DNA of 64,000 nucleotides from the NCBI GenBank assembly GCA_963754445.1, contig CAVWFT010000002.1:1922001-1986000 (forward strand), read 5' to 3'. This document shows positions 41,705 through 49,271 of the stretch, piece by piece. The notes beneath the pieces are model-generated. The model was not told the DNA's origin. It did not search any database and saw only the letters and a list, made by a program, of their open reading frames with translations. The DNA is from Bog-473 sp963754445 (GTDB taxonomy: Bacteria > Actinomycetota > Acidimicrobiia > Acidimicrobiales > RAAP-2). The position numbers were made by a program, and so were the translations under genes. The stretch's first letter is position 1. Each line of letters opens with the position of its first letter.

Positions 41705-42181
41705 GTGGGGGAGACGTGGCTCGACGAGCGTGAAAACGAGGCGTGGCGGGCCTTCCATGCCATCAGAACGCAACTGCTCGGGCACTTGCAGCGACGTCTG
41801 GCTGCACAGTCGGGGCTGTCTGAAGCCGACTATGAGGTCTTGGTGGCTCTCTCCGAGGCACCCGAGCACCAACTGAGATCACGCAACCTCGGGCGAGCAC
41901 TGCAGTGGCAACGCAGCCGTCTCTCCCATCAACTCAGTCGGATGGAGGAGCGAGGATTGTTGCAACGTGAGCCATGCCCTACCGACGCTCGAGGGTGTGT
42001 GGCGGTGTTGACTGATGCTGGGCGCAGGTCAATCGTCAAGGCGTCGAAGCTCCATGTCGCCGATGTCCGTCACTGCTTCGCCGATGTGCTCTCTCCCACG
42101 CAACTCGATGGGCTGATTGCGATTGGACGGAAGATCACGGATCACCTCGAGGCTGAACACTCGGACGAAGACCCAGAGTGA
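41705..42181 (+). CDS. MarR-family transcriptional regulator
   Basis: A 158-residue winged-helix regulator: WLDERENEAWRAFHAIRTQLL N-terminal helix, SEADYEVLVALSEAPEHQLRSRNLGRALQWQRSRLSHQLSRMEERGL helix-turn-helix, and PTDARGCVAVLTDAGRR wing, the standard MarR scheme. The GTG at 41705 is placed exactly where a leaderless transcript from the adjacent promoter would begin. ATG 41678 is in frame but lies within the operator-like palindrome and has no ribosome-binding site. The stop overlaps the next gene's GTG (GTGA). It probably regulates itself, the divergent VOC gene, or both. Confidence 0.85.
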   Translation: MGETWLDERENEAWRAFHAIRTQLLGHLQRRLAAQSGLSEADYEVLVALSEAPEHQLRSRNLGRALQWQRSRLSHQLSRMEERGLLQREPCPTDARGCVAVLTDAGRRSIVKASKLHVADVRHCFADVLSPTQLDGLIAIGRKITDHLEAEHSDEDPE

Positions 42182-42732
42182 AAGCCTACGAGCTGCTTTC
42201 TTGGGCGGGATTCCTGGAAGCGACCGTGGGAGCTGGAGCCGCCCTGGCGGGTCTGATCTTCGTCGCACTCTCGATCAATCTGGACAGGTTGGCTGTCCGG
42301 CCGAAGCTTGCCGCCCGCGCGGGTGAGACCCTGGCGGTGCTGCTCCTGGCCGTCATAGGTGCGGCGCTCGGCTTGATGCCGTTGGGACGAATCGGATTCG
42401 GTGTTGCCCTCCTGGCGGTCGCCACGCCAGTTTTGATCGTCACTCTGACCTTGCAACTTGGACAGGGTCCGGACAGTCCCGACCACCCCTACTGGTGGTT
42501 CCTCTCCCGGATCGCCGTCACCCAATGCACCACACTCCCTTTCATGCTCGCAGGGATATCAATGATCATCGGGAAGGGTGGCGGGCTCTTCTGGCTTGGC
42601 GTCGGCGTGCTGGTTGCCTTCGCCGGTTCCGTCTACAACGGCTGGATCCTGCTCGTTGAAGTCGTGCGCAACGATCCAATGGAAATCGATCCGGAGCCTA
42701 AGGCTGCGCCCGAGGCGACCGAGTTCTCTTGA
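42178..42732 (+). CDS. Small membrane protein of unknown function
   Basis: A 184-residue protein with about five to six hydrophobic segments: FLEATVGAGAALAGLIFVALSINL, TLAVLLLAVIGAALGLMPL, IGFGVALLAVATPVLIVTLTL, MLAGISMIIG and LFWLGVGVLVAFAGSVYNGWILL. It ends in a short acidic cytoplasmic tail. The first segment, with GAGAALAGLIFVALSIN, recurs in uncharacterised actinobacterial membrane proteins. No catalytic motif is seen. GTG overlaps the MarR stop by 4 bases, so it is co-translated with the regulator. It could be an exporter-like or stress protein controlled by it. Confidence 0.75.
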   Translation: MKAYELLSWAGFLEATVGAGAALAGLIFVALSINLDRLAVRPKLAARAGETLAVLLLAVIGAALGLMPLGRIGFGVALLAVATPVLIVTLTLQLGQGPDSPDHPYWWFLSRIAVTQCTTLPFMLAGISMIIGKGGGLFWLGVGVLVAFAGSVYNGWILLVEVVRNDPMEIDPEPKAAPEATEFS

Positions 42733-42769
42733 CCCCCCGCCCGTTGCGGCAGGAACAGGCTGCAGGGGA

Positions 42770-43567
42770 CTATCGAGAGCAAGCGGTGATGAATTGGAAT
42801 TCGGAGCTGACCCGGATCCCGACTCCGGGAACATGCATGGGTTCGACGACGCTGCGCAAAGCGTCGCAGAAGTCGTCGAGGCCGACGGCCCGGATCGCGG
42901 GGACCGAGGGACCGGCCGCGACGAGCGCGCGGACCGCGATGTCGGTGTCGGGCCATTCGTTGACGACGGTGACGGTTCCCCGCTCGAGGCGTTCGAACCC
43001 GGTGGCCTTCAACATGTCCTCGATCACGTTTTGGGTGTCGCCGTGTTCCAGGTTGGCCTCGCCGTGGGATGCGGCAGAGAGTTCGATCACCTTCACGAAG
43101 TACGGCATGAGGCCGAGGTGCTCGAACTGGCCCCAGAAGGTCAGGCCGAGCCGGCCTCCCGGGACCAGCACCCGGTGTGCCTCGAGCAGGGCGGCCTCAC
43201 AGCCCTTCCAGATCCCGTTGAAGCTGGTGGCCGCATCGAAGGATGCGTCGGGGAACGGAAGGGCGAACATGTCACCCACCCGGAAGTCGCCTTTCGGCGT
43301 GCGGGCGCGGGCGATGGCCACGAGGCCCTCGGAGGCGTCGACGCCCGAGACCGCTGCGCCCGACTCGCTCGCCAGGTGCGCGGCAAAGCCTGACCCACAG
43401 GCGATGTCCAGCAACCGCGTGCCATCGGCGACGGGGAGGCGGTCGAAGACGGCCCGGTTGGCCGATCGGGCATAGGGCTCCCACAGGTACGCCCAGTCGG
43501 TTGCCCGGTCCCCCCAGGCCTCCCCCGCCTCCCGCCAGTCGTGGCTCGTTTTCGGTCCCTGGGCCAT
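42770..43567 (-). CDS. Class I SAM-dependent methyltransferase (UbiE/COQ5-like)
   Basis: A 265-residue methyltransferase. It has motif I LLDIACGSGFAAHLASESG, acidic SGVDASEGLVAIARA, DMFALPFPDASFDAATSFNGIW (motif II/IV), LVPGGRLGLTFWG (post-III), and a C-terminal cap region with VLKATGF-like DMLKATGFERLERG. The substrate is likely a small molecule. AAGGAGG precedes two tandem ATGs (43570 and 43567), and the second has the better spacing. It is divergent from a TetR regulator across a strong inverted repeat and is therefore its probable target. Confidence 0.88.
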   Translation of the reverse strand: MAQGPKTSHDWREAGEAWGDRATDWAYLWEPYARSANRAVFDRLPVADGTRLLDIACGSGFAAHLASESGAAVSGVDASEGLVAIARARTPKGDFRVGDMFALPFPDASFDAATSFNGIWKGCEAALLEAHRVLVPGGRLGLTFWGQFEHLGLMPYFVKVIELSAASHGEANLEHGDTQNVIEDMLKATGFERLERGTVTVVNEWPDTDIAVRALVAAGPSVPAIRAVGLDDFCDALRSVVEPMHVPGVGIRVSSEFQFITACSR

Positions 43568-43580
43568 CATGCACCTCCTT

Positions 43581-43622
43581 AGACGAACGATCGTACAATA
43601 AACTCTGGACGATCGTTCGTCT
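43581..43622. promoter_or_regulatory. TetR-type operator: perfect 14-bp inverted repeat
   Basis: AGACGAACGATCGT (43581-43594) is repeated exactly in inverted orientation at 43609-43622, with a 14-base AT-rich spacer containing ACAATAAACTCTGG. Each arm also contains the smaller palindrome ACGATCGT, so two repressor dimers could bind. It lies between the divergent methyltransferase and TetR genes. The first arm ends 11 bases before the methyltransferase start region. Confidence 0.8.
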
Positions 43623-43655
43623 AGCCTCAAGCGAAAAACGTCAGGAAGAGGATCG

Positions 43656-44291
43656 ATGGCAGACGAGCAGGGGCGAGCAGTCAGGCCCACCCGGGCGCCG
43701 GGCGACCTGGCGCGATCCCGGATTGTCGAGCATGCGGCGCGCCTCGCCAGCATCGAGGGTCTCGAGGGGCTGTCGATCGGCCGGCTCGCCGAGGCCAGTG
43801 GTGTGGCGAAGAGCAGCGTGCATGCGCTCTTCGGCTCGAAAGAGGAGCTGCAGCTGGCCACCATCAACGCGGCGCGGGAGAACTTCGTCGCCGAGGTCGT
43901 CGGACCGGCGCTCGCCGCGACGGCGCCCGGTCGCGAGCGACTCCTCGCGCTCTGCGAGGGGTACCTGTCCTATGTCGAGCGGCGGGTCTTCCCGGGAGGG
44001 TGCTTCTTCGTGGCCGCGTCAGCCGAGGTGGGAGGACAGCCTGGACGCGTCCACGACGAAGTCGCCCGCGTGCAACAGCAATGGCGCGACCTCCTTCTCC
44101 GAGAGGCCCAGGCCGCCGCCGACACGGGCGAGCTGACCGCAGCCGACGAGCCCGCACAGCTCGCCTTCGAACTCGGAGTGATCCTGGCCGGGACTGACAT
44201 CGTCGCCATCCTCCACGACGACCCCGGTGCTGTTTCCCGTGGTCGAACCGCCGTGGTGACGCGCCTCGGAGGCTCCAGCTCCCCGATCTGA
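43656..44291 (+). CDS. TetR/AcrR-family transcriptional regulator
   Basis: A 211-residue repressor. The N-terminal helix-turn-helix is ARSRIVEHAARLASIEGLEGLSIGRLAEASGVAKSSVHALFGSKEELQLATI. The ligand domain continues with FPGGCFFVAASAEVGGQPGRV, typical of the TetR C-terminal family with a GC-FF motif, and an AFELGVILAGTDIVAILH helix. It presumably binds the inverted repeat at 43,581-43,622 and controls itself and the divergent methyltransferase. The inducer is unknown. Confidence 0.9.
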   Translation: MADEQGRAVRPTRAPGDLARSRIVEHAARLASIEGLEGLSIGRLAEASGVAKSSVHALFGSKEELQLATINAARENFVAEVVGPALAATAPGRERLLALCEGYLSYVERRVFPGGCFFVAASAEVGGQPGRVHDEVARVQQQWRDLLLREAQAAADTGELTAADEPAQLAFELGVILAGTDIVAILHDDPGAVSRGRTAVVTRLGGSSSPI

Positions 44292-44561
44292 CGGGGCGGT
44301 GACGCGACCCACCCCCGTGACTCCAGGGATCCCGCTTCGGGCGGTATAGATGGGCGCCTCTCCCCACCGCCTGGACGCGTGGTGCCGACCGGCTGATCGC
44401 GGATGCGAGCCATACCCGTCTGTGTCGCCCGACCGAGGATCAGGATGTCACCCGGACCACGGGGCGGTCGGCGAAACTGGAGAGGCCTCCGGACGGGCGA
44501 CCTGCCCCCGCTGCCGGCAAGAGACCGCTCATGACGACCCAGACCTCGACGATCGCCCCCG

Positions 44562-46280
44562 ATGCCGAATCGGTCCTGGACGCCATCGACCCGGGCGCCG
44601 CCCCTCCGGTTCCCGCGTCGCCGCGCGCAACGCCGGGAGAGCGGTCGCGCCCGTCGAAGGAGCCTGTCCCTGGCCATCGCCGTCTGCGTCGCCGTGCCCA
44701 CGGCGATCGTCCTCTCGTTCTGGAACAACCTCACCCAACCCTTCTGGTACAACGAGCAGTGGAGGGCGTACTACATCTCGAATTCGGGCAACTGGTGGCC
44801 GGCCCTCCGTAACGACGGTGCCCCGTTCCCCGCCGGTTGGTACTTCCTGGAGCGACTCTCGAGCGAGCTCTTCGGAAGCACGGAGCTCGCGCTCCGGCTA
44901 CCCACGGCCGTCTTCCTTCCGGTCGGCTGCGTCCTGCTCCTCCTCCTGGCCCGCCGCTGGATGTCGACGCCCGCGGCTGTCGTCGTCGCGCTCGTGGGCA
45001 CCTTGACCGGCACGCTCGTCAGCTACGCCATACAGGTTTCCGAGTACCAGATCGACAGCACCGCCCTCGTGGCCGTGCTCTTGTTGCACGAGCTGGCGAT
45101 GGAGGCCGAGCCTGCCTCCACCCGACGATCCGTACGGGTCTATCTGATCTATGCCGGTGTCGCCCTGGCCTGCATGGTGAGCACCCCGGTGGTGTTCGTG
45201 GCCGGACCGCTCCTCGTCCTCGATGTCGTCCGGTCGGCCTGGCATCGGCGCATCGGCGCGCAGATGTTGGGTGCGCTGGGGGCCGGCCTCGTCGTCCTGG
45301 TGCAGCTCGTCGTCTTCGTCCTCCCGCAGAGCGCGCTGCGGTCCACTCCGTATTGGGATCCACAGTTCGTTCCCCACCATCGGATCGGGAGCCAAGTCGC
45401 ATTCGTCTGGGACGGCCTGCGGGGGTTCGTCAGCGGGACGTTCACCAGTTCCCCGCAGTCGTCGCTCCCCGGACTGCTGATGAGCTCGGGATGGTTGCGG
45501 GCCCTGACAGTCCTCTTCGGGCTCCTCCTCCTGGTCGGTGTCGTGCAGGCCGCCCGATCGTCGCGCGGGCGGATGATCCTCTTCGCCCTCGTGGCGTCGC
45601 AGGTCCTGACGCTCGTCGCCTCCTACCTGCGGTACTGGCCCTTCGGTTTCGTGCGCACCAACTTCTACATGATTCCGCTCCTGATCTTCCTGGCCGGCGT
45701 GGGTGCGGTCACCGCGTGGCAGATCGCGCTCCGCTCCCTGCGCACGACGTCTGCCGATGGTGGGCGCCAGCCCCTGCACGTCCTTGTCGGTGCCGGGCTG
45801 TGTCTCCTGGTTGCCCTTGCCCTCGTCCTCGGCGCGTTGGCCGAGATCGGCTCCTACCGCCAGACCCGGGACTCCGTCTCGCCGGCCACCGAATACGGCG
45901 CCGAGATCGGCCAGGCCGTCGCCACCGTCAGGTCGGAGGCACAACCGGGGGCGGCTGTCGTGGTCACCGGCGGCGTCATGACCGAGCCGGGATGGCGCTA
46001 CTACGAGTACGAGTACACCGGGAAGGCGGGAGACGTCGGGCGTCAGATCCCCGAGAGCCGGGTCGTATTCCCCTCGGCGCACGGGACGCGGGCGATCACC
46101 GAATTCGTCGACCGCCTCCGCCCGCAGGAGATCTTCCTCTATTACCCCGACGGGACGACGGGCCTCCAGCTCCAGCGTGACCTGCGGGCCATGACGGCGG
46201 GCCGCTCGTGCGATCAGACTGCGGTGCGGCCCTTCTCGTCGAGCGGCGTGCTCGCCACCTTCCACTGTTCGCGCCGCTGA
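44562..46280 (+). CDS. GT39-like polytopic membrane glycosyltransferase; N-terminus possibly frameshifted
   Basis: About 570 residues with some ten membrane helices. The first extracytoplasmic loop, NNLTQPFWYNEQWRAYYISNSG, holds acidic and aromatic residues in the place where GT39/ArnT enzymes carry the catalytic Asp/Glu pair, then PFPAGWYFLERLSSELFGSTELALRLP, a typical ArnT-like segment. A soluble C-terminal domain (AAVVVTGGVMTEPGWRYYEY) follows. It probably transfers a sugar from a polyprenyl-phosphate donor. The first 35 residues in this frame are Arg/Pro-rich and look non-native. ATG 44531 in a neighbouring frame gives MTTQTSTIAPDAESVLDAID with normal codon use, so the true N-terminus may lie there behind a frameshift near 44,640. 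A 20-base palindrome spans the stop. Confidence 0.78.
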   Translation: MPNRSWTPSTRAPPLRFPRRRAQRRESGRARRRSLSLAIAVCVAVPTAIVLSFWNNLTQPFWYNEQWRAYYISNSGNWWPALRNDGAPFPAGWYFLERLSSELFGSTELALRLPTAVFLPVGCVLLLLLARRWMSTPAAVVVALVGTLTGTLVSYAIQVSEYQIDSTALVAVLLLHELAMEAEPASTRRSVRVYLIYAGVALACMVSTPVVFVAGPLLVLDVVRSAWHRRIGAQMLGALGAGLVVLVQLVVFVLPQSALRSTPYWDPQFVPHHRIGSQVAFVWDGLRGFVSGTFTSSPQSSLPGLLMSSGWLRALTVLFGLLLLVGVVQAARSSRGRMILFALVASQVLTLVASYLRYWPFGFVRTNFYMIPLLIFLAGVGAVTAWQIALRSLRTTSADGGRQPLHVLVGAGLCLLVALALVLGALAEIGSYRQTRDSVSPATEYGAEIGQAVATVRSEAQPGAAVVVTGGVMTEPGWRYYEYEYTGKAGDVGRQIPESRVVFPSAHGTRAITEFVDRLRPQEIFLYYPDGTTGLQLQRDLRAMTAGRSCDQTAVRPFSSSGVLATFHCSRR

Positions 46281-46316
46281 TCAGCGGCGCGCCGGCGCAC
46301 CGGGCCCTTCGGCCCG
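46271..46316 (+). terminator. Hairpins at the end of the GT39-like gene
   Basis: GCGCCGCTGATCAGCGGCGC (46271-46290) is a perfect 20-base palindrome that includes the TGA stop (46278-46280). A second stem CGGGCC-CTTC-GGCCCG follows at 46301-46316. Neither is followed by T residues. Together they may form a GC-rich terminator. The first overlaps the coding end, which is unusual. Confidence 0.45.
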
Positions 46317-46390
46317 CGACCCCGCCCGCGCCCGCCCTCCACCATGGGGACGCCGACTCGTAGGCTTTCCCCGCCGCGACCGTTACCACG

Positions 46391-47506
46391 GTGATGGTGG
46401 AGACCGACCGAGAGAGGCGAGGGGCCACGCCCCGGTGCGGACCCGGCCCGATCGTGGTGACCGGCGGGGCGGGTTTCATCGGCTGCGCGCTGGCGCAGCA
46501 TCTCGTGGACGCGGGGGAGGGCGACGTCTGGGTGGCGGACAACCTGCACCCTCAGGTACACCCGGCGAGCCGGGTCCCGGCCGCCCTTCCCAATGCCGTG
46601 ACCTTCGTTCCCTTCGACGTCACCCAGGAGTCGGCCTGGGACGCGCTCCTCGGGGTTGCCGAGCCACGGGCCATCGTCCATCTGGCCGCCGAGACGGGGA
46701 CGGGCCAGTCGCTGACCGAGGCGTCCCGGCACGCCCTGGTCAACGTGGTCGGCACGACGCGGCTGCTCGACGCCCTGACGAGGGCGCGCCGGAGGCCCGA
46801 CCACATCGTGCTGGCCTCGTCGAGGGCGGTGTACGGCGAGGGGCTCTGGCTCTCGGGCGAGGTGGCGGTGTCGCCCGGGGCGCGGCGACACGAGGATCTG
46901 GCCCAGGGGTGCTGGCTGCCCGCCGACCTCCACCGGCCCCGGCCCCGGGCGGCGCGGGCCGACCTCACCCCGCCCAATCCCACCAGCGTCTACGGAGCGA
47001 CCAAGCTGGCCCAGGAGCACCTGCTGCGGTCCTGGACGGCCGCCATGGGCACCCGGCTCTCCATCGTGCGGCTGCAGAACGTCTACGGCCCCGGTCAGTC
47101 GCTGACCAACGCCTACACCGGGATCGTCACCCTCTTCGCCCGCCAGGCCAGAGCGCGGGCCACGATCGAGCTCTTCGAGGACGGCGAGATCATCCGGGAT
47201 TTCGTGTTCGTCGACGACGTGGTCGATGCCCTCGCCCGCTGCCTGGCCGACCCACCAGAGCGCGAGCGGCTGCTCGACATCGGCTCGGGCGTCCCCACGA
47301 CGATCTCGGACCTCGGGACGGCCTTGGCGCAGATCTACGGAGCGCCCCCGCCCGTGGTCAGCGGGCGCTTCCGCGACGGCGACGTCCGTGCGGCCTGGGC
47401 CGACGTCGCGCTGGCCACCAGGGAGATCGGATTCCGGCCCTCGGTGGATCTCCACGACGGCCTGGCGCGGCTGTTGACCTGGATGGAGCAGGCGCCCGAC
47501 GCCTGA
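46391..47506 (+). CDS. NAD-dependent epimerase, dTDP-L-rhamnose 4-epimerase-like
   Basis: A 371-residue extended SDR. It has IVVTGGAGFIGCALAQHL, HLAAETGTGQSL, SSRAVYGEG and catalytic Tyr-Lys in SVYGATKLAQEHLL. An insertion of about 45 residues between the Ser and Tyr motifs (DLAQGCWLPADLHRP region), then VRLQNVYGPGQSLTNAYTG and RDFVFVDDVVDAL, resemble dTDP-L-rhamnose 4-epimerases, which make dTDP-6-deoxy-L-talose. The Cys-x2-Cys usually found in that insertion is absent here. The substrate call is from pattern recognition only. GTG 46391 and ATG 46394 are adjacent alternative starts. A possible -10 (TAGGCT) is at 46361-46366. Confidence 0.8.
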   Translation: MMVETDRERRGATPRCGPGPIVVTGGAGFIGCALAQHLVDAGEGDVWVADNLHPQVHPASRVPAALPNAVTFVPFDVTQESAWDALLGVAEPRAIVHLAAETGTGQSLTEASRHALVNVVGTTRLLDALTRARRRPDHIVLASSRAVYGEGLWLSGEVAVSPGARRHEDLAQGCWLPADLHRPRPRAARADLTPPNPTSVYGATKLAQEHLLRSWTAAMGTRLSIVRLQNVYGPGQSLTNAYTGIVTLFARQARARATIELFEDGEIIRDFVFVDDVVDALARCLADPPERERLLDIGSGVPTTISDLGTALAQIYGAPPPVVSGRFRDGDVRAAWADVALATREIGFRPSVDLHDGLARLLTWMEQAPDA

Positions 47507-47516
47507 CCCGCTCGGC

Positions 47517-47549
47517 CCAGGTCCAGGTCCAGGTCCAGGTCCGGGTCCC
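47517..47549 (+). repeat. Hexanucleotide tandem repeat before the SARP-like gene
   Basis: The unit CCAGGT occurs four times in a row from 47517, followed by a fifth, degenerate copy (CCGGGT). It lies eleven bases after the epimerase stop and 50 bases before the apparent start of the BTAD regulator. In the regulator's frame it would encode alternating Gln-Val. Repeat number could change by slippage. Confidence 0.75.
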
Positions 47550-47598
47550 GGCTCCCGTCGGCACGCCCCGTGCGGCCGCCACCCGACCGTTCCTCCTC

Positions 47599-48375
47599 GT
47601 GGCGCCCGCGCTGGTCGAGATCGACGTCCTGGGGCCCCGGCGTGTGCGCGGCGCGGCGGCGCCCTTCCGCCGGCCGGCCTCCCTGGAGCTGGCGGTCTAC
47701 CTCGCCTTTCATCGCGACGGGGTCAGCAACGCCCAGTGGCCGCTCGCGCTGTGGCCCGAGCGGGCCGTCTCCTCCTCGACGGTGCACTCGACGGCGTCGG
47801 ATCTGCGCAGAGCGCTCGGGGTGGACGGCGCCGGCGCCCCGCTCCTGCCCCGAGGCACGCAGCTCCGACTGAGCGACGCGGTGGTGAGCGACGTGGAGCG
47901 CTTCGCGGCCTTCGCCTCCACCGGTGATCCCGACGCCCTCTGCCGCGGGCTCCTCCTCGTCCGGGGCCCCTTCCTCGCCGGCCTCCGGCGCACCGACTGG
48001 GCCATCCTCGAGGGAACCCAGGCCGCGGTCGAGGGGATGGTCACCGGGGCCGCCCTCCGTGCCTGCCGCGACCTGCTGGCCCGGGGTCTGGCCGACCGGG
48101 CAACCTGGGCCGTGCGCCGGGCCCTCCTGCTCAGTCCCTACGACGAGCGCCTCTTCCGAGCCCTCCTCGAGACCACCGCCGCCCAGGGCAATCGGCTGGG
48201 ATTGCGCGCCACCCTGGCCGAGCTGCTGGCCCGGGCCGCCGACGCCGAGGGCGCTCAAGGACCCGGTCCCCGAGCGTCGGCCCAGCTCAGCGCGCTGCAC
48301 CCGCAGACGGCGGCGCTCTACGAGCGCCTGGCCGCCCTGCCGCCTGCGACCGGAGGGCGCGCCGCCAGGCTGTAG
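47599..48375 (+). CDS. SARP/AfsR-type regulator with winged helix and BTAD domain
   Basis: A 258-residue protein. It begins MAPALVEIDVLGPRRV, the typical first strand of SARP proteins, then a winged-helix region (LELAVYLAFHRDGVSNAQWPLALWPERAVSSSTVHSTASDLRRALG) and a bacterial transcriptional activation domain of TPR-like helices (ATWAVRRALLLSPYDERLFRALLETTAAQGN). No ATPase domain follows, so it is the small SARP type. GTG 47599 has no Shine-Dalgarno. The open frame extends upstream through the hexanucleotide repeat but has no better start. Targets could be the flanking glycan genes. Its TAG stop forms part of a -10-like box. Confidence 0.75.
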   Translation: MAPALVEIDVLGPRRVRGAAAPFRRPASLELAVYLAFHRDGVSNAQWPLALWPERAVSSSTVHSTASDLRRALGVDGAGAPLLPRGTQLRLSDAVVSDVERFAAFASTGDPDALCRGLLLVRGPFLAGLRRTDWAILEGTQAAVEGMVTGAALRACRDLLARGLADRATWAVRRALLLSPYDERLFRALLETTAAQGNRLGLRATLAELLARAADAEGAQGPGPRASAQLSALHPQTAALYERLAALPPATGGRAARL

Positions 48376-48378
48376 GGT
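48373..48378 (+). promoter_or_regulatory. Putative -10 box formed by the SARP stop codon
   Basis: The TAG stop plus GGT reads TAGGGT, eleven bases before the ATG at 48390, with no ribosome-binding site in the gap. This implies a very short leader or none. Confidence 0.35.
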
Positions 48379-48389
48379 TTCGTCCCGCT

Positions 48390-49271
48390 ATGGCGCGAAG
48401 CTCCTCAGGAAAATCGGTTGCGCGCGCCGCCCAGACCGGCGGTGGTGCCACCTACCGCGGCCAGATGCCCGTCAACTGGTACGCCGCGCTGGTGGTCATC
48501 GTGCTGGTGGGACTGGCGTCGGTGGCCTTCGCCAAGTACCACTACAACCAGTCGGCGCCCGTGGTCGAGCCCACCACCACGACGACGTGGCACGCCGGAT
48601 TGGCCTTCGACATCTGCGGCACCATGGAAGCCGCCCTCCCGCCCTCGTCGTCGACGAGCACCAGCGGCCTGACGACCTCGGGCAGCGGCGTGTTGGTCAT
48701 CGCGCCCAAATCCGCCAGCGAGGCCGGGAACAACGCCACGCTGGGCAAGTTCGCCTCCGAGTACACCGGACTGACCCTGACCAACACGACGGTGCAGTAC
48801 CCGGGGACCAAGACAAAGCTCTACACGAACGGCGACACCTGCCCCACCGGCACCAAGGACGCCGGGAAGAAGGGCGAGGTCGTGGCCCGCTCCTGGGTGC
48901 TCACGACGAAGACGTCGAAGTCCGGCCAGCTCGAGGAGACGGGCGGCAAGACGACCCACACCGCGGCCGATCTCAAGTTCGCCAACCGGCAGCTGATCAC
49001 CGTCGGGTTCGTGCCGGCGGGGACGCAGCTGCCCAAGCCGCCCGCATCGACCATCACGGCCCTGCTGCAGGTCATCAGCGGCAACACGCCCGTGGCATCG
49101 ACCACCACCACGGTCCCGACCACGGCCGCGACCGCGGTGACGACCACGACCACGGCCGGCACGACGACGACCGCGGCCAAGAGCACGACGACGTCCGCCA
49201 GCACCACCAGTACGACGGCTCCGGCGACGACCACGACGACACACTCGTCAACCACGACGACCAAGGGATGA
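48390..49271 (+). CDS. Membrane-anchored extracytoplasmic protein with Thr-rich tail
   Basis: A 293-residue protein with a cytoplasmic N-terminus (ARSSSGKSVARAAQ), one membrane helix (WYAALVVIVLVGLASVAFA, about 29-47), then an extracytoplasmic domain of about 170 residues and a C-terminal tail of some 60 residues, mostly Thr with Ala/Ser/Pro. The domain has two Cys (FDICG and GDTCP), a GSGVLVIAPKSASEAGNNATLGKF segment and PGTKTKLYTNGD. I do not recognise the family. The tail resembles O-mannosylated stalks of actinobacterial surface proteins. The stop overlaps the next start (ATGA), so it is tightly coupled to the nucleotidyltransferase gene. Confidence 0.7.
   Translation: MARSSSGKSVARAAQTGGGATYRGQMPVNWYAALVVIVLVGLASVAFAKYHYNQSAPVVEPTTTTTWHAGLAFDICGTMEAALPPSSSTSTSGLTTSGSGVLVIAPKSASEAGNNATLGKFASEYTGLTLTNTTVQYPGTKTKLYTNGDTCPTGTKDAGKKGEVVARSWVLTTKTSKSGQLEETGGKTTHTAADLKFANRQLITVGFVPAGTQLPKPPASTITALLQVISGNTPVASTTTTVPTTAATAVTTTTTAGTTTTAAKSTTTSASTTSTTAPATTTTTHSSTTTTKG

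Noticed and set aside
40184..44291. Integrative element bounded by tRNA direct repeats
   Set aside because: No integrase, excisionase or second copy of the tRNA 3' end was found by eye, so only a composition-based remark is retained.
46435..47598. Upstream extension of the SARP frame through the epimerase gene
   Set aside because: The epimerase occupies this stretch in another frame with full motifs. The extension is Arg/Gly/Pro-rich shadow translation, so only the part from 47599 is kept.
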